A stretch of 64,000 nucleotides of DNA from Oceaniglobus ichthyenteri (GCF_003057885.1 NZ_QAGK01000007.1:62001-126000); one strand, 5' to 3'. Shown: positions 24,643-35,044, counted from the first letter of the stretch. Translations and numbers: made by a program. The notes: generated by a model not told the origin, from the letters alone.

Positions 24643-27486
24643 ATGACCTTTATTCCTACTGATTACCTGCCTTATGATTTTGCCAACCGTCGCCATATCG
24701 GCCCCTCACCGGCGGAAATGGCCGATATGCTGGCCCTGCTTGGGGTCGACAGTCTGGATGCTCTGATTGATGAAACAGTGCCCAAAAGCATCCGGCAGGC
24801 CGACCCGCTGGAGTTTGGCAAAGCAAAATCCGAACGGGAATTGCTGTGGTACATGAATCAGGTCGCCAAGAAGAACCAGGTGTTTTCCAGCATGATCGGG
24901 CAGGGGTATCACGGAACGGTCACGCCCCCCGCGATTCAGCGGAACATCCTGGAAAACCCGGCATGGTACACCGCCTATACCCCCTATCAGCCGGAAATCA
25001 GTCAGGGGCGGCTTGAGGCGCTGTTGAATTACCAGACCATGATCAGCGATCTGACCGGTCTTGACGTGGCCAATGCCAGCCTGCTGGACGAAGCCACCGC
25101 CGCCGCCGAAGCCATGACCATGGCGCTGCGTGCGAGCAAATCGAAATCAAAGACATTTTTTGTCGATCAGGAATGCCATCCGCAAAACATCGCCGTGATC
25201 CGCACCCGGGCCGAACCGTTGGACATTGAAATCGTCGTTGGCGATCCGGTCGATCTGGACCCGACCACGGTGTTTGGCGCAGTCTTTCAATATCCCGGCA
25301 CCCACGGGTATCTGATGGATTTCACCGATATCATCGCGGGCCTGCATGACAATGGTGCGCTCGGAATCGTGATTGCCGATCCTTTGGCGCTGACCCTGTT
25401 GAAAGAGCCCGGTGCCATGGGCGCCGATATTGCCGTGGGCAGCACCCAGCGGTTTGGCGTGCCGATGGGGTATGGCGGGCCGCACGCCGCCTATATGGCG
25501 TGCAAGGATGCGCTGAAGCGGTCGATGCCCGGGCGTATCGTCGGGGTGTCCATCGATTCGCGCGGCAACAAGGCGTATCGTCTAGCGCTGCAGACCCGCG
25601 AACAGCATATTCGCCGTGAAAAGGCGACATCGAACGTTTGTACCGCGCAGGCGCTGCTGGCGGTGATGGCATCGTTTTACGCGGTGTTCCATGGGCCTGA
25701 GGGGCTGAAGGCCATTGCACAGCGGATTCATCGCAAGGCAGTGCGCGTGGCCAAAGTGTTCGAGGCGCAAGGGTACAAGGTAATGCCGCGCCAGTTTTTC
25801 GATACAATCACCGTGGAATGCGGGCCCCTGCGCGGCGCGATCCTGGATGAGGCGCGGCGTCAGAAAATCAACCTGCGGGTTGTGGGCGATACGAAACTGG
25901 GAATCACCCTGGATGAAACCACCCGTCCCGAAACGGTTGAGCGTTTGTACGAAGCATTCGGCATTCACGGTCAGCGCGACGATCTGAGCCAGGAATACCG
26001 CATTCCCGATGCATTGCTGCGCACATCGGAATATCTGACCCATCCGGTGTTTCACATGAACCGGGCCGAAACCGAGATGATGCGCTATATGCGCCGCCTT
26101 TCGGATCGTGATCTGGCGCTGGATCGGGCGATGATTCCGCTGGGGTCGTGCACGATGAAACTGAACGCGGCGGTTGAAATGATGCCGATCACCTGGCCCG
26201 AATTCAGCCTGATCCATCCCTTTGCCCCCGTCGATCAGGTGGACGGATACACCGAAATGCTGACCGATCTGAGCGCGAAATTGTGCCAGATCACCGGCTA
26301 TGATGCCATGTCGCTGCAACCCAACAGCGGCGCGCAGGGCGAATATGCGGGATTGTTGACCATTGCCGCCTATCACCGCGCCAATGGCGATACCGACCGC
26401 AAGGTGTGTCTGATTCCGATGAATGCCCACGGCACCAACCCGGCCAGCGCGCAAATGTGCGGCATGAAGGTGGTGGTGGTGAAATGCACCGAACGCGGCG
26501 ATATCGATGTTGCCGATTTCCGCGCCAAGGCCGAGGCAGCGGGCGACACTTTGGCCGCCTGCATGATCACCTATCCCAGCACCCATGGCGTGTTTGAGGA
26601 AACGGTGAAAGAGGTGTGCGAGATCACCCATCAATACGGGGGGCAGGTGTATCTGGACGGTGCCAACCTGAACGCCATGGTTGGCCTGTCAAAGCCCGGC
26701 GAAATCGGCAGCGACGTGTCGCACCTGAACCTGCACAAAACCTTTTGCATCCCCCATGGGGGCGGCGGCCCCGGCATGGGCCCGATCGGGGTAAAGGCGC
26801 ATCTGGCACCTTTCCTGCCGGGGCATCCGGAACTGGGAACCGACGCGCCGGTCAGCGGCGCGCCCTACGGCAGCGCGTCCATTCTGCCGATTTCCTGGGC
26901 CTATTGTTTGCTTATGGGCGGTGCGGGTCTGACCCAGGCGACGAAAGTGGCGATTCTGAACGCCAATTACATCGCCAAGCGGTTGGAGGGCGCGTTTGAC
27001 GTGCTGTATCGCGGCACCCAAGGGCGGGTGGCCCATGAGTGCATTCTGGACACGCGCCCGTTCGAAAAGTCGGCCAATGTCACGGTGGATGACATTGCCA
27101 AGCGGTTGATCGACAACGGATTTCACGCGCCCACCATGTCATGGCCTGTGGCAGGCACGCTGATGGTTGAACCCACCGAATCCGAAACCAAGGCCGAGCT
27201 GGACAGGTTCTGTGACGCCATGCTGCACATCCGCGAGGAAATTCGCGCGGTGGAAGAGGGCGGCAATGCGCAGAACAATCCGTTGAAAAACGCCCCCCAC
27301 ACGGTTGAGGATCTGGTGGGCGATTGGGATCGGCCCTATTCGCGCGAACAGGGGTGTTACCCCAAAGGGGCGTTCCGGGTCGATAAATACTGGCCGCCCG
27401 TCAACCGCGTCGACAATGCCTATGGTGATCGCAATCTGGTGTGCACCTGCCCACCTATCGAGGCCTACGGCGAAGCGGCGGAATAA
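24643..27486 (+). CDS. gcvP: Glycine dehydrogenase (decarboxylating), P protein
   Basis: The protein has about 947 residues as one fused chain (alpha and beta halves joined). [15 protein letters not shown] starts the first half. The PLP Lys is in [20 protein letters not shown], and [15 protein letters not shown] is conserved. It decarboxylates glycine and passes aminomethyl to GcvH. Two in-frame ATGs exist: GGAG directly touches the first (24637) and lies six bases before the second (24643), so 24643 is preferred. Confidence 0.96.
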   Translation: MTFIPTDYLPYDFANRRHIGPSPAEMADMLALLGVDSLDALIDETVPKSIRQADPLEFGKAKSERELLWYMNQVAKKNQVFSSMIGQGYHGTVTPPAIQRNILENPAWYTAYTPYQPEISQGRLEALLNYQTMISDLTGLDVANASLLDEATAAAEAMTMALRASKSKSKTFFVDQECHPQNIAVIRTRAEPLDIEIVVGDPVDLDPTTVFGAVFQYPGTHGYLMDFTDIIAGLHDNGALGIVIADPLALTLLKEPGAMGADIAVGSTQRFGVPMGYGGPHAAYMACKDALKRSMPGRIVGVSIDSRGNKAYRLALQTREQHIRREKATSNVCTAQALLAVMASFYAVFHGPEGLKAIAQRIHRKAVRVAKVFEAQGYKVMPRQFFDTITVECGPLRGAILDEARRQKINLRVVGDTKLGITLDETTRPETVERLYEAFGIHGQRDDLSQEYRIPDALLRTSEYLTHPVFHMNRAETEMMRYMRRLSDRDLALDRAMIPLGSCTMKLNAAVEMMPITWPEFSLIHPFAPVDQVDGYTEMLTDLSAKLCQITGYDAMSLQPNSGAQGEYAGLLTIAAYHRANGDTDRKVCLIPMNAHGTNPASAQMCGMKVVVVKCTERGDIDVADFRAKAEAAGDTLAACMITYPSTHGVFEETVKEVCEITHQYGGQVYLDGANLNAMVGLSKPGEIGSDVSHLNLHKTFCIPHGGGGPGMGPIGVKAHLAPFLPGHPELGTDAPVSGAPYGSASILPISWAYCLLMGGAGLTQATKVAILNANYIAKRLEGAFDVLYRGTQGRVAHECILDTRPFEKSANVTVDDIAKRLIDNGFHAPTMSWPVAGTLMVEPTESETKAELDRFCDAMLHIREEIRAVEEGGNAQNNPLKNAPHTVEDLVGDWDRPYSREQGCYPKGAFRVDKYWPPVNRVDNAYGDRNLVCTCPPIEAYGEAAE

Positions 27487-27489
27487 CGG

Positions 27490-28785
27490 TTAGCGCGGGC
27501 CATACACCCCGCGCAGCCGCTCCAGATCGTTGGGCAGGGTCAGCGCATTCTCGGCCCGCTCCATCGCCCGTTTGGCGGCGGCGCGGGCTGCTTTGGCCAT
27601 GCTTGGATCGGCGCTGTTGGCCAGACGTTTCAGGGCCTTTTGCAGACGCACCTGAACCTCGATCATGGCGGCTCCGTCGCGGGCGATGGGTTCAAACCCG
27701 TCGTGCATCAACGAGTCAGCGGTGATCGGGGCCATCCAGACGCGCGGGTATTCAATGGCATCGTCAGTATCGGGATATTTATAGTCTGCCAATTGCCGGT
27801 GCAGGCGGGTGATTACGTCAATCGCCGTGCCGGGGTCGTTCAAACCCGATGACAATGCCCGCTGGGCGATTTCGCTGAGCACAATCACCCCAAATCTGGG
27901 ATCCTGATCAAACAGGCGCGCATCACCCAAGGTAAAACTGTCGCTGATCGCATCGTTGCTGCACCGCGCCGTGTGATACATCAGAACATCGTCTTGCGAC
28001 ACGAAACTGCCGGGTTGCACGGCGAGATAGGCATCAAACCCGTCTTCCTCGGCCTGTTCGGATATGGCCGTAAGATCAATGTGCTGTACGTATCCGGTTT
28101 TGCGGGCTTGCACCGCGATCATGCCGGGGGGCAATTCGGTTTCGCCCTCAACCAACGGGCGGGCACCCAGACAGGGCCATTCAAGACGGGTTCTGATCGC
28201 CTGCTGTGCGGCGTCCTCAACCCGGCGGGTGGTTTCCAGAACGCTGCCCAGACTGGTCAGGTGATCGATCCAGCGCAGGATCGCCAGAACCACCAGTGCG
28301 ATCACCAACAACGTCATGCCCAACATCACCACCGCGCCATGGCTGCTGGTATATCCGGTGGTCAGTGTGATCATGCCAAACAGCGAAAACACGAACGCGC
28401 CAAGGAACGTCGCCTGAACGGTCTGTGATGTCGTATCCTCAAGCAAGATCTGATGCGAGCGCGGGGTCACCTGTGACGACGCGGATTGGCGTGCCGACAG
28501 CATGACCGACAGCGAAAAGATGGTCACGGCAAGCATGCTGGACGCCAGAATTTCCACAATGCTTTCAACGTCTTCAACGCTGATCGCCTCGGCCACCTTA
28601 TCAGGCACCAAGGGTGACAAAACCCCCAATATGAACGGCGCGATCAGGCCCAGACCGGCCACCAGGCTGGCACGCACCCACAATCGGCGGCTGAGACGGT
28701 GCAGTTTGAACACGAAGGCGGAAAATGAGGAGATACGAAATTTCACGGTGTTGGATGCCCCTGTGCAACTTTGGTTCCCGTCCAT
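27490..28785 (-). CDS. DUF2254 membrane protein
   Basis: The protein has 431 residues with four hydrophobic helices in the first 190 residues (two around 40-100, two around 120-170), followed by a long soluble part. Typical DUF2254 stretches are SASSQVTPRSHQ, TGYVQHIDL and LSSGLNDPGTAIDVI. Function unknown. A GTG at 28746 with AGGGGC upstream is an alternative start, because no ribosome site precedes the ATG at 28785. It is convergent with gcvP, with three bases between stops. Confidence 0.88.
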   Translation of the reverse strand: MDGNQSCTGASNTVKFRISSFSAFVFKLHRLSRRLWVRASLVAGLGLIAPFILGVLSPLVPDKVAEAISVEDVESIVEILASSMLAVTIFSLSVMLSARQSASSQVTPRSHQILLEDTTSQTVQATFLGAFVFSLFGMITLTTGYTSSHGAVVMLGMTLLVIALVVLAILRWIDHLTSLGSVLETTRRVEDAAQQAIRTRLEWPCLGARPLVEGETELPPGMIAVQARKTGYVQHIDLTAISEQAEEDGFDAYLAVQPGSFVSQDDVLMYHTARCSNDAISDSFTLGDARLFDQDPRFGVIVLSEIAQRALSSGLNDPGTAIDVITRLHRQLADYKYPDTDDAIEYPRVWMAPITADSLMHDGFEPIARDGAAMIEVQVRLQKALKRLANSADPSMAKAARAAAKRAMERAENALTLPNDLERLRGVYGPR

Positions 28786-28899
28786 ATTACATATTCACCG
28801 ACAACCTGACATCTGCAAGGTCGCGTTGATTGTGCGGCCGACACGGCAGGGCCGTTGCCGCCGGAAAACTGTTGAATTCACCACGCGCCTGCGCAACAC

Positions 28900-30255
28900 A
28901 TGACTATGACAGATCATCAAGATACGGTGTTGCGCGGGGACAGTGGCGTTTTGCTGCGGGTCGATAACGGCACTGTCATTGCCTACGATTCCACCGGTCT
29001 GATCCTGCGCCTGTCGGATAAGGTGGTGGATGATCTGCGCGCGCGTTTGGGGCCGCTGAATGCGCCGGGGGCCAGCGCCGAATGGATAGCGCCCGAGGTT
29101 CTTGGCGATATCGATGCCTGGAATGTGGCGCGGCATGGCGATTGGTATCACTTTGATGCAAAGCTGCCGACCTATCCGCACCCGCGACGGTTTCGCCGAC
29201 CCGTCAGTGGAGGCCATATCGTGGCCGAGGCGGCAGGGCCGTTGATGGCGGTGCTGTCAATCGGTGGCGCACGGCGGGCCTGGGCCGTACCGGGGCGGGC
29301 GGCATTTCCGGCCCATGTGGTGTGCCCGGCCGATGATATCGGCCCTGTCGGTGTGGCCGGAACCGAGGCCGCAGTGGCAACCGATGGGTTGGAACAGGCG
29401 CGCGAGGTCACGTTGGACACGTTGCTGGCCGATGCCCTGCTGGCGAACCGGCAGCGCGAAGGGCGCGCCTTGCCGTTGATCATGGCGCTGTGCGAAACCG
29501 ACTGCGCCGGGTCGGCCGCGGATTTGGCCGATGGCATTGCAATGGCAAATCTGGAACAGGCGATTGCCAACACCATTTCTGCCGCTGCCAGACTGGGCAC
29601 AAGCGCGCGCATTCTTGCCGTGGCATTGGATTTCGGGGCCGAGGATGTGTGCAGCGATCACGACACCTACATCGCTGGTATGCGCACAGTGATGGACCGG
29701 ATCGCGGCAAAGCTGGGCGCAGATGGCATGCACGAACCGGTGTTTGTGATGCGCAGCGATGAAACCGGTGCGCGGGTGCACGAGCATTGGCATCTGTCGG
29801 TGTTTCCGGGCGCGCATAAACTTGTCTTCGCCGCCCCCGGATATGCCTTTGAGTTTGACGATAATTTCCGCCCCACTGCGCAGGCGATGGCGCAGATGGC
29901 GGCGGCCGAGGCGGCGGCGATCAACGCAACCCTGCAACGCGAACCATGGCACTGCCCGCGCGTTTTACTGGCTGAAACCATGGCGCCGGGCCAAATACGC
30001 GTGACCACCGATGCGCTGACCCCGCTGGTGTTGGATCATGGCGCATTCGGCACAGGCGCGGATCACGGATTTTCCTTGGGCGGGGTTGAGATTACTGAAA
30101 TCGCCCGTGATCCGGGGGATGATCGCGCGCTTATTCTGCATCACGGGGCGGGTGCGCCATCAACCTTGTCTTATGCCGCCGGGCGGGCCGGGGCGCTGCG
30201 CGATGACACCGGGCGGTGGGCCTTGCCTGCGATACTGACGGTTGGGCAATGCTGA
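28900..30255 (+). CDS. Uncharacterised protein with SGNH-esterase-like C-terminal half
   Basis: The protein has 451 residues with no signal peptide. I do not recognise a named family. From about residue 200 the layout resembles SGNH/sialate O-acetylesterase domains: ALCETDC, then ALDFGAEDVCSDHDTYIAGM (place of the QGExD block), then APGYAFEFDDNFRPTAQ, where active enzymes have a D-x-x-H block. Here the His position reads Phe, so the domain may be catalytically dead. The final 100 residues look beta-rich. It overlaps the next gene by seven bases and heads a coupled trio ending in a secreted sulfatase. Assignment is inference. Confidence 0.6.
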   Translation: MTMTDHQDTVLRGDSGVLLRVDNGTVIAYDSTGLILRLSDKVVDDLRARLGPLNAPGASAEWIAPEVLGDIDAWNVARHGDWYHFDAKLPTYPHPRRFRRPVSGGHIVAEAAGPLMAVLSIGGARRAWAVPGRAAFPAHVVCPADDIGPVGVAGTEAAVATDGLEQAREVTLDTLLADALLANRQREGRALPLIMALCETDCAGSAADLADGIAMANLEQAIANTISAAARLGTSARILAVALDFGAEDVCSDHDTYIAGMRTVMDRIAAKLGADGMHEPVFVMRSDETGARVHEHWHLSVFPGAHKLVFAAPGYAFEFDDNFRPTAQAMAQMAAAEAAAINATLQREPWHCPRVLLAETMAPGQIRVTTDALTPLVLDHGAFGTGADHGFSLGGVEITEIARDPGDDRALILHHGAGAPSTLSYAAGRAGALRDDTGRWALPAILTVGQC

Positions 30256-31001
30256 GCGTTCCCGGCCATCTTCCCGCTGGCGCGTTGCTTGACGATGGGG
30301 CGATCCCGTTAACCACGCTGATCGCTGAGTTGGGGGCACATTGGTTCAGTTTTGACAGGACCCTGGCCGAGATGCAGGGCGACACAATCACCGGGTTGCC
30401 CGCCCGCACCGGTGGCAATCATGCCCGCCCGACCGATGCGAATGTCGGCAACGCGCGCCTGATCCAATATCGCGGTGCCGATGTGTTGGCCACAACACCG
30501 CGCACCAATTGTGGTTTTGTCCTAAGCGAGCGGGTGAAATGTGAAACGATCAGCGTGGCCTGCGTGTTTGACGCGCCCGGCGGCGCGGGCGAAACCCTGT
30601 GGTGTGTCGATGCGAAAAAGGGCGACCGCGCGGTGGTGTTGGTGGAACGCGGCGGGGTCGTGCATTTGACCGACCGCGCGGGCGAACGCACGGTTTCGGC
30701 CCCCTTGGTGCCGGGCGGTGCGATGCAGGTGGCGTTTGCGACACTCACCGACGACGTGCTGTCGCTGATCGTGGGCGAGGCACCGGCGGTGCAGGCGCAG
30801 TTTCCGGGCAGCTTTCGCGCCGGGCCGGCCGATGTGTTTTTTGCCTGTCGGCGCGGGCGGCAGGGGTTGTTGAACACCTTGGGCGATCTGCGCCTTGGCG
30901 ATGTGATCTTGTTTCCTGACCGTGATATTTGCGCCCCCGACGCGGCGGTGATCCGGGCGCGGTTGCGCGCCTATGCAGCCGAGGTATTTCATGGGATTTG
31001 A
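30249..31001 (+). CDS. Uncharacterised protein, possible lectin-like beta-sandwich
   Basis: The protein has 250 residues from the ATG at 30249, which overlaps the upstream stop. No signal peptide. Strand-like segments such as ETISVACVFDAPGG, GDRAVVLVERGGVVHLTD and VAFATLTDDVLSLIVGE, then GSFRAGPADVFFACRRGRQG, have the rhythm of LamG/concanavalin-type domains (inferred from pattern only). Its end overlaps the sulfatase start by 11 bases, so it is co-translated. It might be a carbohydrate-binding partner for the sulfatase. Confidence 0.6.
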   Translation: MLSVPGHLPAGALLDDGAIPLTTLIAELGAHWFSFDRTLAEMQGDTITGLPARTGGNHARPTDANVGNARLIQYRGADVLATTPRTNCGFVLSERVKCETISVACVFDAPGGAGETLWCVDAKKGDRAVVLVERGGVVHLTDRAGERTVSAPLVPGGAMQVAFATLTDDVLSLIVGEAPAVQAQFPGSFRAGPADVFFACRRGRQGLLNTLGDLRLGDVILFPDRDICAPDAAVIRARLRAYAAEVFHGI

Positions 31002-33297
31002 GCGCGCCAGTGTTGCGAATGACAATATCGTGGTAATCTGGATCGACGATCTGATCGATGTTTATACTTGGCGCAACGCCTATGGTGTGCCGATCCAAAC
31101 ACCGAATCTTGATCGGTTGATGGGGCAGGGGGTGCGGTTTTCCAACGCCTATGCCACGATCCCGTTATGTGCGCCGTGCCGCGCCGAGCTGACCACCGGG
31201 TTATCGCCGTTTCGCACCGGATTGGTTGATCTGAACCGGTTGTGGCGCGATGAGTTGCCCCCGACCGAGGCGTGGCAATACGATTTGCGCCGCGCGGGGT
31301 TTCACACCTTTACCACCGGGAAAACCGATGGAAACTATAACCCGATGCCCGAAGAATACCGCCGGGTATTGTTTCACCATGACGTAAAGGCGCAGGCCTA
31401 TGGCAAACGCTCGGGCCATCGTGTGTATTTGGAAAAAGGCCCCGGCGTGCGCAGCATCAATGCGCCTGTTGACGACGGCAGCCAGGATAACAAGTTGTAT
31501 GATTACTGGGTGGCGCAAAATGCCATTGACCACCTGAAAACGCTTGCTCCGACCCAGCGGCATTTGATGCAACTGGGGTTCAAACACCCCCATTATGATC
31601 TGGTGTGCCCAGATCGATTTTATCAACGCTATGATGTGGATGCCATTCATTGGCCGAAAATCGCCGCCGAGGCGGATTTTACCGGGCCAGCCCCCGGCAT
31701 GGCGGTGTATGAAAACGCCTATATCGTCACCGGGCAATTCACCCCGGAAAAGGCCGGGCCTGAGGGGTGGAAACAGGTGGTGCGCGGCTATTTCGCGGCC
31801 TGTTCGCACATGGATCACCATTTGGGGCGCTTTATGGATGCGCTTGCGGAGTCGGAGATTGGGCAAAATACCACGGTAGTTTTGCTGTCTGACAACGGAT
31901 TCAATTTGGGAACCCACGACAGTTTCCATAAGATGAGCCAGTGGGACAGTGCCGCCCATGTGCCCCTTGGCATCTGGTCGCCGCGAATGGTGGAAAATGG
32001 GCTGGCCGGGCGGGTGATTGACCTGCCTGTATCGCTGCATAATCTGCCGAAAACGATCATGGATTTGGCCGGTTTGCCGACGCGCAGTCATTGGGTTTCG
32101 GGGCAAAGCCTTTTGCCGCTGCTTGATGACAGTTTTGGCACGTTTGACACCACGAAATCACCGATCACCTGTGTGTTTGGCACATTATCGGTGCGCCCCA
32201 GTATTCCGGGCCTGCAACATCTGCGGTATTTCCGATACCCCAACGGCGAAGAACACGTTTACGATGTGGTCAATGACCCCGGCGAAACCGAAAATCTGGC
32301 CGCGCGCGCGCCATTGGCGCAATTGCGTGATGAGTTGATCCGTGGCGCGCTGGATCTGGGGTTGGATCTGCGCGGATTGGCCGACCCTGCGGCGGGGGTG
32401 TCGGCGATGATGGCGGTGGATGGCACGGTGGTGATGCAGGGCGGTGTGGGCGATAATCATTATTGGGCCTATGGCAATAACGCTGAAAAGATTGATGAAA
32501 AATCCGACGGCGGCCATGACACCCTGTGGTACATGGGCGGGCCGGATGATTATGTTCTGACCCTGCCGCCCCATGTCGAAGCGGTGCGCATTGCCACGGT
32601 TCAGGCCCGGCGCGAAGAGGACACGACACAGCAGAAAACCATCCGCATCGTCGCCCATCCGGCCAGCCCGGTCACGTTTGAAACATCTGAACGGGTCACG
32701 ATCGAAATGGTCGGATCGGATGGCGACGATGTGTTGATCGGGCCGAAATACGATGGGGCCACGTTTCACGGTGGCGCGGGCAATGACCGGTTGATCGCGC
32801 GCTCGGGGCGGGGCAAATCGGTGCATCATTTTTATGGCGGGTCGGGCAATGATTACCTGCAAGGCGGGCAGGGAAAGGACATTCTGGATGGCGGCACCGG
32901 TGACGATACGATCGTCGGCGGCGGTGGCAAAAACACGATTTTTGGCGGGCACGGTAACGATAAGATTACCGATGGCGACGGATCATCGCAAATTCACACG
33001 GGGCCGGGCCGCAATATTGTCAGTTCGCATGGTGGCGATGATACCATTCACGTGGGCAGCGGCGAAAACGATCTGACCGGGGGGCCTGGGGCCACGACCT
33101 ATCGCATCGTTTATGGTGGCGTGGTGCGAATCAGCGACTTTGGCGCGCGGGATCGCATTGAATTGATCAACTGGCCCGCGCATGTTGAACCGAACGTTAC
33201 GGGGCGCGATATTGTACTGACCTTGGGAATGTCGCGCATCACCCTGACCGGTTGTACCACCATATCGCCGACACAGATCACCCACACCAAAGGCTGA
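30991..33297 (+). CDS. Sulfatase with C-terminal RTX repeats
   Basis: The protein has 768 residues. Residues 10-450 are a type I sulfatase: metal-binding WIDDL, the formylglycine motif C60-A-P-C-R64, GKTDGNYNP, and a second metal site LSDNGFNLGTH. Residues 590-690 hold Ca-binding RTX nonapeptides (HGGAGNDRL, YGGSGNDYLQGG, LDGGTGDDTIVGG, FGGHGNDKI), the tag of type I secreted proteins. There is no N-terminal signal. Cys60 requires a formylglycine-generating enzyme, and export requires an ABC/HlyD pair; neither is in the window. It probably acts outside the cell on a sulfated glycan or similar ester. Confidence 0.88.
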   Translation: MGFERASVANDNIVVIWIDDLIDVYTWRNAYGVPIQTPNLDRLMGQGVRFSNAYATIPLCAPCRAELTTGLSPFRTGLVDLNRLWRDELPPTEAWQYDLRRAGFHTFTTGKTDGNYNPMPEEYRRVLFHHDVKAQAYGKRSGHRVYLEKGPGVRSINAPVDDGSQDNKLYDYWVAQNAIDHLKTLAPTQRHLMQLGFKHPHYDLVCPDRFYQRYDVDAIHWPKIAAEADFTGPAPGMAVYENAYIVTGQFTPEKAGPEGWKQVVRGYFAACSHMDHHLGRFMDALAESEIGQNTTVVLLSDNGFNLGTHDSFHKMSQWDSAAHVPLGIWSPRMVENGLAGRVIDLPVSLHNLPKTIMDLAGLPTRSHWVSGQSLLPLLDDSFGTFDTTKSPITCVFGTLSVRPSIPGLQHLRYFRYPNGEEHVYDVVNDPGETENLAARAPLAQLRDELIRGALDLGLDLRGLADPAAGVSAMMAVDGTVVMQGGVGDNHYWAYGNNAEKIDEKSDGGHDTLWYMGGPDDYVLTLPPHVEAVRIATVQARREEDTTQQKTIRIVAHPASPVTFETSERVTIEMVGSDGDDVLIGPKYDGATFHGGAGNDRLIARSGRGKSVHHFYGGSGNDYLQGGQGKDILDGGTGDDTIVGGGGKNTIFGGHGNDKITDGDGSSQIHTGPGRNIVSSHGGDDTIHVGSGENDLTGGPGATTYRIVYGGVVRISDFGARDRIELINWPAHVEPNVTGRDIVLTLGMSRITLTGCTTISPTQITHTKG

Positions 33298-33434
33298 TTT
33301 TTTGCAATTGGGCGGATGTGGTCGAGCGTAACAGCGAGGCCCCAGATTTATCATGTGCTTGCCAATTGAAAATTTGCCATTTACCCCCAGTTTCAATTCC
33401 ATACGCAAACCATTCAAGGCAACAAGGGGTCAAA

Positions 33435-34091
33435 GTGGACAATCCAGAAGACACCTTGCAGGAGGCGGATCGCCCGCCCCTGACACCGGATCTGTCGGCA
33501 ACGCCGATTGAAAAACCCGTGCGCCTGATTGTTGAGCGGTTAGAGGCGATGAGCCATCAAGACAGCGTCACCATCGGCGATATTACCGAATCTTTCGGGC
33601 GCACCTCGTTCTTGCCGATGATGTTGATCCCGGCGCTGATGCTGGTGTCACCGCTGAGTGGTATTCCCTTGTTTTCAAGCTTTTGCGGCATCTGGATTGT
33701 GGTGGTCGCGATGCAGAGGATTGCCCGGCGTGACCGGTTATGGTTGCCGGGGTTTATCATGGAGCGCACGATCCAGGGCGCATCCCTGAACCGCGCGTCA
33801 CATGCATTGTGTTGGGTGGCAGACTGGCTTGACAGAACGTCACGGCCCAGACTGCATGTGCTGGTCACACCACCGGTCAGCCTGTTCAGCTATAGCTTGT
33901 GTGTTTTGGCGGGTTTGACCATTCCGTTTCTGGAGCTGATCCCGTTTTCGTCGTCACTGATCGGGCTGATGGTGGTATTGCTGAGTGTTGGTCTTTTGGT
34001 GCGGGATGGACTCTTTGTGATCCTCGCGCTGATTCTGGGGGCGGTTATGGCGACCCTGCCGGTGTTTGTTGTAAGCCAGGTTGTCAACTAG
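33435..34091 (+). CDS. exoD: ExoD family exopolysaccharide synthesis protein
   Basis: The protein has 218 residues from a GTG at 33435 with AAGGGG five bases upstream; the open frame before it overlaps the sulfatase end. Membrane segments lie around residues 75-100, 145-165 and 170-210. MLIPALMLVSPLSGIPLFSS and PFLELIPFSSSLIG are typical ExoD blocks. ExoD affects exopolysaccharide production and alkaline tolerance in rhizobia; the biochemical role is unknown. Confidence 0.88.
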   Translation: MDNPEDTLQEADRPPLTPDLSATPIEKPVRLIVERLEAMSHQDSVTIGDITESFGRTSFLPMMLIPALMLVSPLSGIPLFSSFCGIWIVVVAMQRIARRDRLWLPGFIMERTIQGASLNRASHALCWVADWLDRTSRPRLHVLVTPPVSLFSYSLCVLAGLTIPFLELIPFSSSLIGLMVVLLSVGLLVRDGLFVILALILGAVMATLPVFVVSQVVN

Positions 34092-34103
34092 TGATTGGCA
34101 TTG

Positions 34104-34126
34104 CCCCTTGTGAATAAGGGGGTTTT
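34104..34126 (+). terminator. Terminator after exoD
   Basis: Stem CCCCTT/AAGGGG with a six-base loop, followed by GTTTT. It lies 13 bases past the exoD stop. Confidence 0.7.
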
Positions 34127-34168
34127 GCTTTATGCTGCGGTGCAGAAAATCAAACAGGAGGCTCCGCC

Positions 34169-34795
34169 ATGGCTGGGAAAGTGATCACCGTTGCCCAGCA
34201 AAAGGGCGGGGCAGGCAAAACAACCATCGCCGCCAATCTGGCTGTGGGGATGACGCGGGCGGGGCATCGGGTGGCTCTTCTTGACACGGATCCGCAGGGG
34301 TCATTGGGGCGGTGGTTCATGACGCGCCGCGCCGATGGCTTGGACGACATGGAGTTTTCCACCGCCAGCGCCTGGGGTGTTGGGTATGAGTGTGAAAAGC
34401 TGAAGAAATCCTGTGATTTCGTCATTCTCGATACGCCGCCAAAGGTGGATGCCGATCTGCGCCCGGCGCTGAAGATCAGTGATCTGGTGCTTGTGCCTGT
34501 CGCCTCTAGCCAGGTTGATGTTTGGGCGGTGGAATCGGTTCTGGATCTGGTCAGCCGTGAAAAGCGCGACGCGCTGGTGGTTTTAAACCGGTTCAAGGCG
34601 GGCACCCGCGTCGGGCATGACGTTACGGCGGCGGTGCGTGGCATGGATGTGCCGTTGGCCGAAACAACATTGGGCAACCGGGTTGTCTATGCCGAAACAC
34701 TGGGTCTGGGGCGGGGGGTGCAAGAGCACGCAAAAAGCGCCGCGACAGACGAAATGGAGCGTTTGGTGGCCGAAATTCTGGGGCGCATCAGCTAA
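34169..34795 (+). CDS. Orphan ParA-family ATPase
   Basis: The protein has 208 residues. The deviant Walker A is QQKGGAGKTTIAANLA (signature Lys plus GKT), with VALLDTDPQGS and FVILDTPP as the A' and B motifs. There is no N-terminal DNA-binding domain and no parB or parS nearby, so it is the short ParA/MinD type used to position protein or DNA cargo. CAGGAGG lies upstream of the ATG. Cargo unknown. Confidence 0.92.
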   Translation: MAGKVITVAQQKGGAGKTTIAANLAVGMTRAGHRVALLDTDPQGSLGRWFMTRRADGLDDMEFSTASAWGVGYECEKLKKSCDFVILDTPPKVDADLRPALKISDLVLVPVASSQVDVWAVESVLDLVSREKRDALVVLNRFKAGTRVGHDVTAAVRGMDVPLAETTLGNRVVYAETLGLGRGVQEHAKSAATDEMERLVAEILGRIS

Positions 34796-34822
34796 AAGGC
34801 GCACAGAAATCTGCGCGCCTTT
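34795..34822. terminator. Bidirectional terminator between parA-like and csp genes
   Basis: AAAGGCGCACAG / CTGCGCGCCTTT, 12-base arms with a four-base loop. The one odd pair is G-U in the minus-strand RNA but A-C in the plus-strand RNA, so it should work best for the cold-shock gene. Confidence 0.7.
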
Positions 34823-34837
34823 CGTTTGCGATGGCGA

Positions 34838-35044
34838 TTATGCCAAGGCCAGATTCACGGCGCTTTCGCGTCCGTCACGACCTGATTCGATGTCGAAGGT
34901 CACTTTTTGGTCGTCCCGCAGTCCGGTCAGACCTGACCGTTCAACTGCCGAGATGTGAACAAAGATATCCTTACCGCCTGTATCGGGCGCGATAAATCCG
35001 TAACCCTTTGTAGTGTTGAACCATTTCACGGTGCCAGTGGCCAT
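34838..35044 (-). CDS. Cold-shock protein, copy 1
   Basis: The protein has 68 residues, a single cold-shock OB fold with RNP1 KGYGFIAP and RNP2 [10 protein letters not shown]. It binds single-stranded RNA/DNA. It is 57/68 identical to the neighbouring copy at 35337-35543, a tandem duplication. AGGAG lies eight bases before the ATG. Confidence 0.97.
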   Translation of the reverse strand: MATGTVKWFNTTKGYGFIAPDTGGKDIFVHISAVERSGLTGLRDDQKVTFDIESGRDGRESAVNLALA

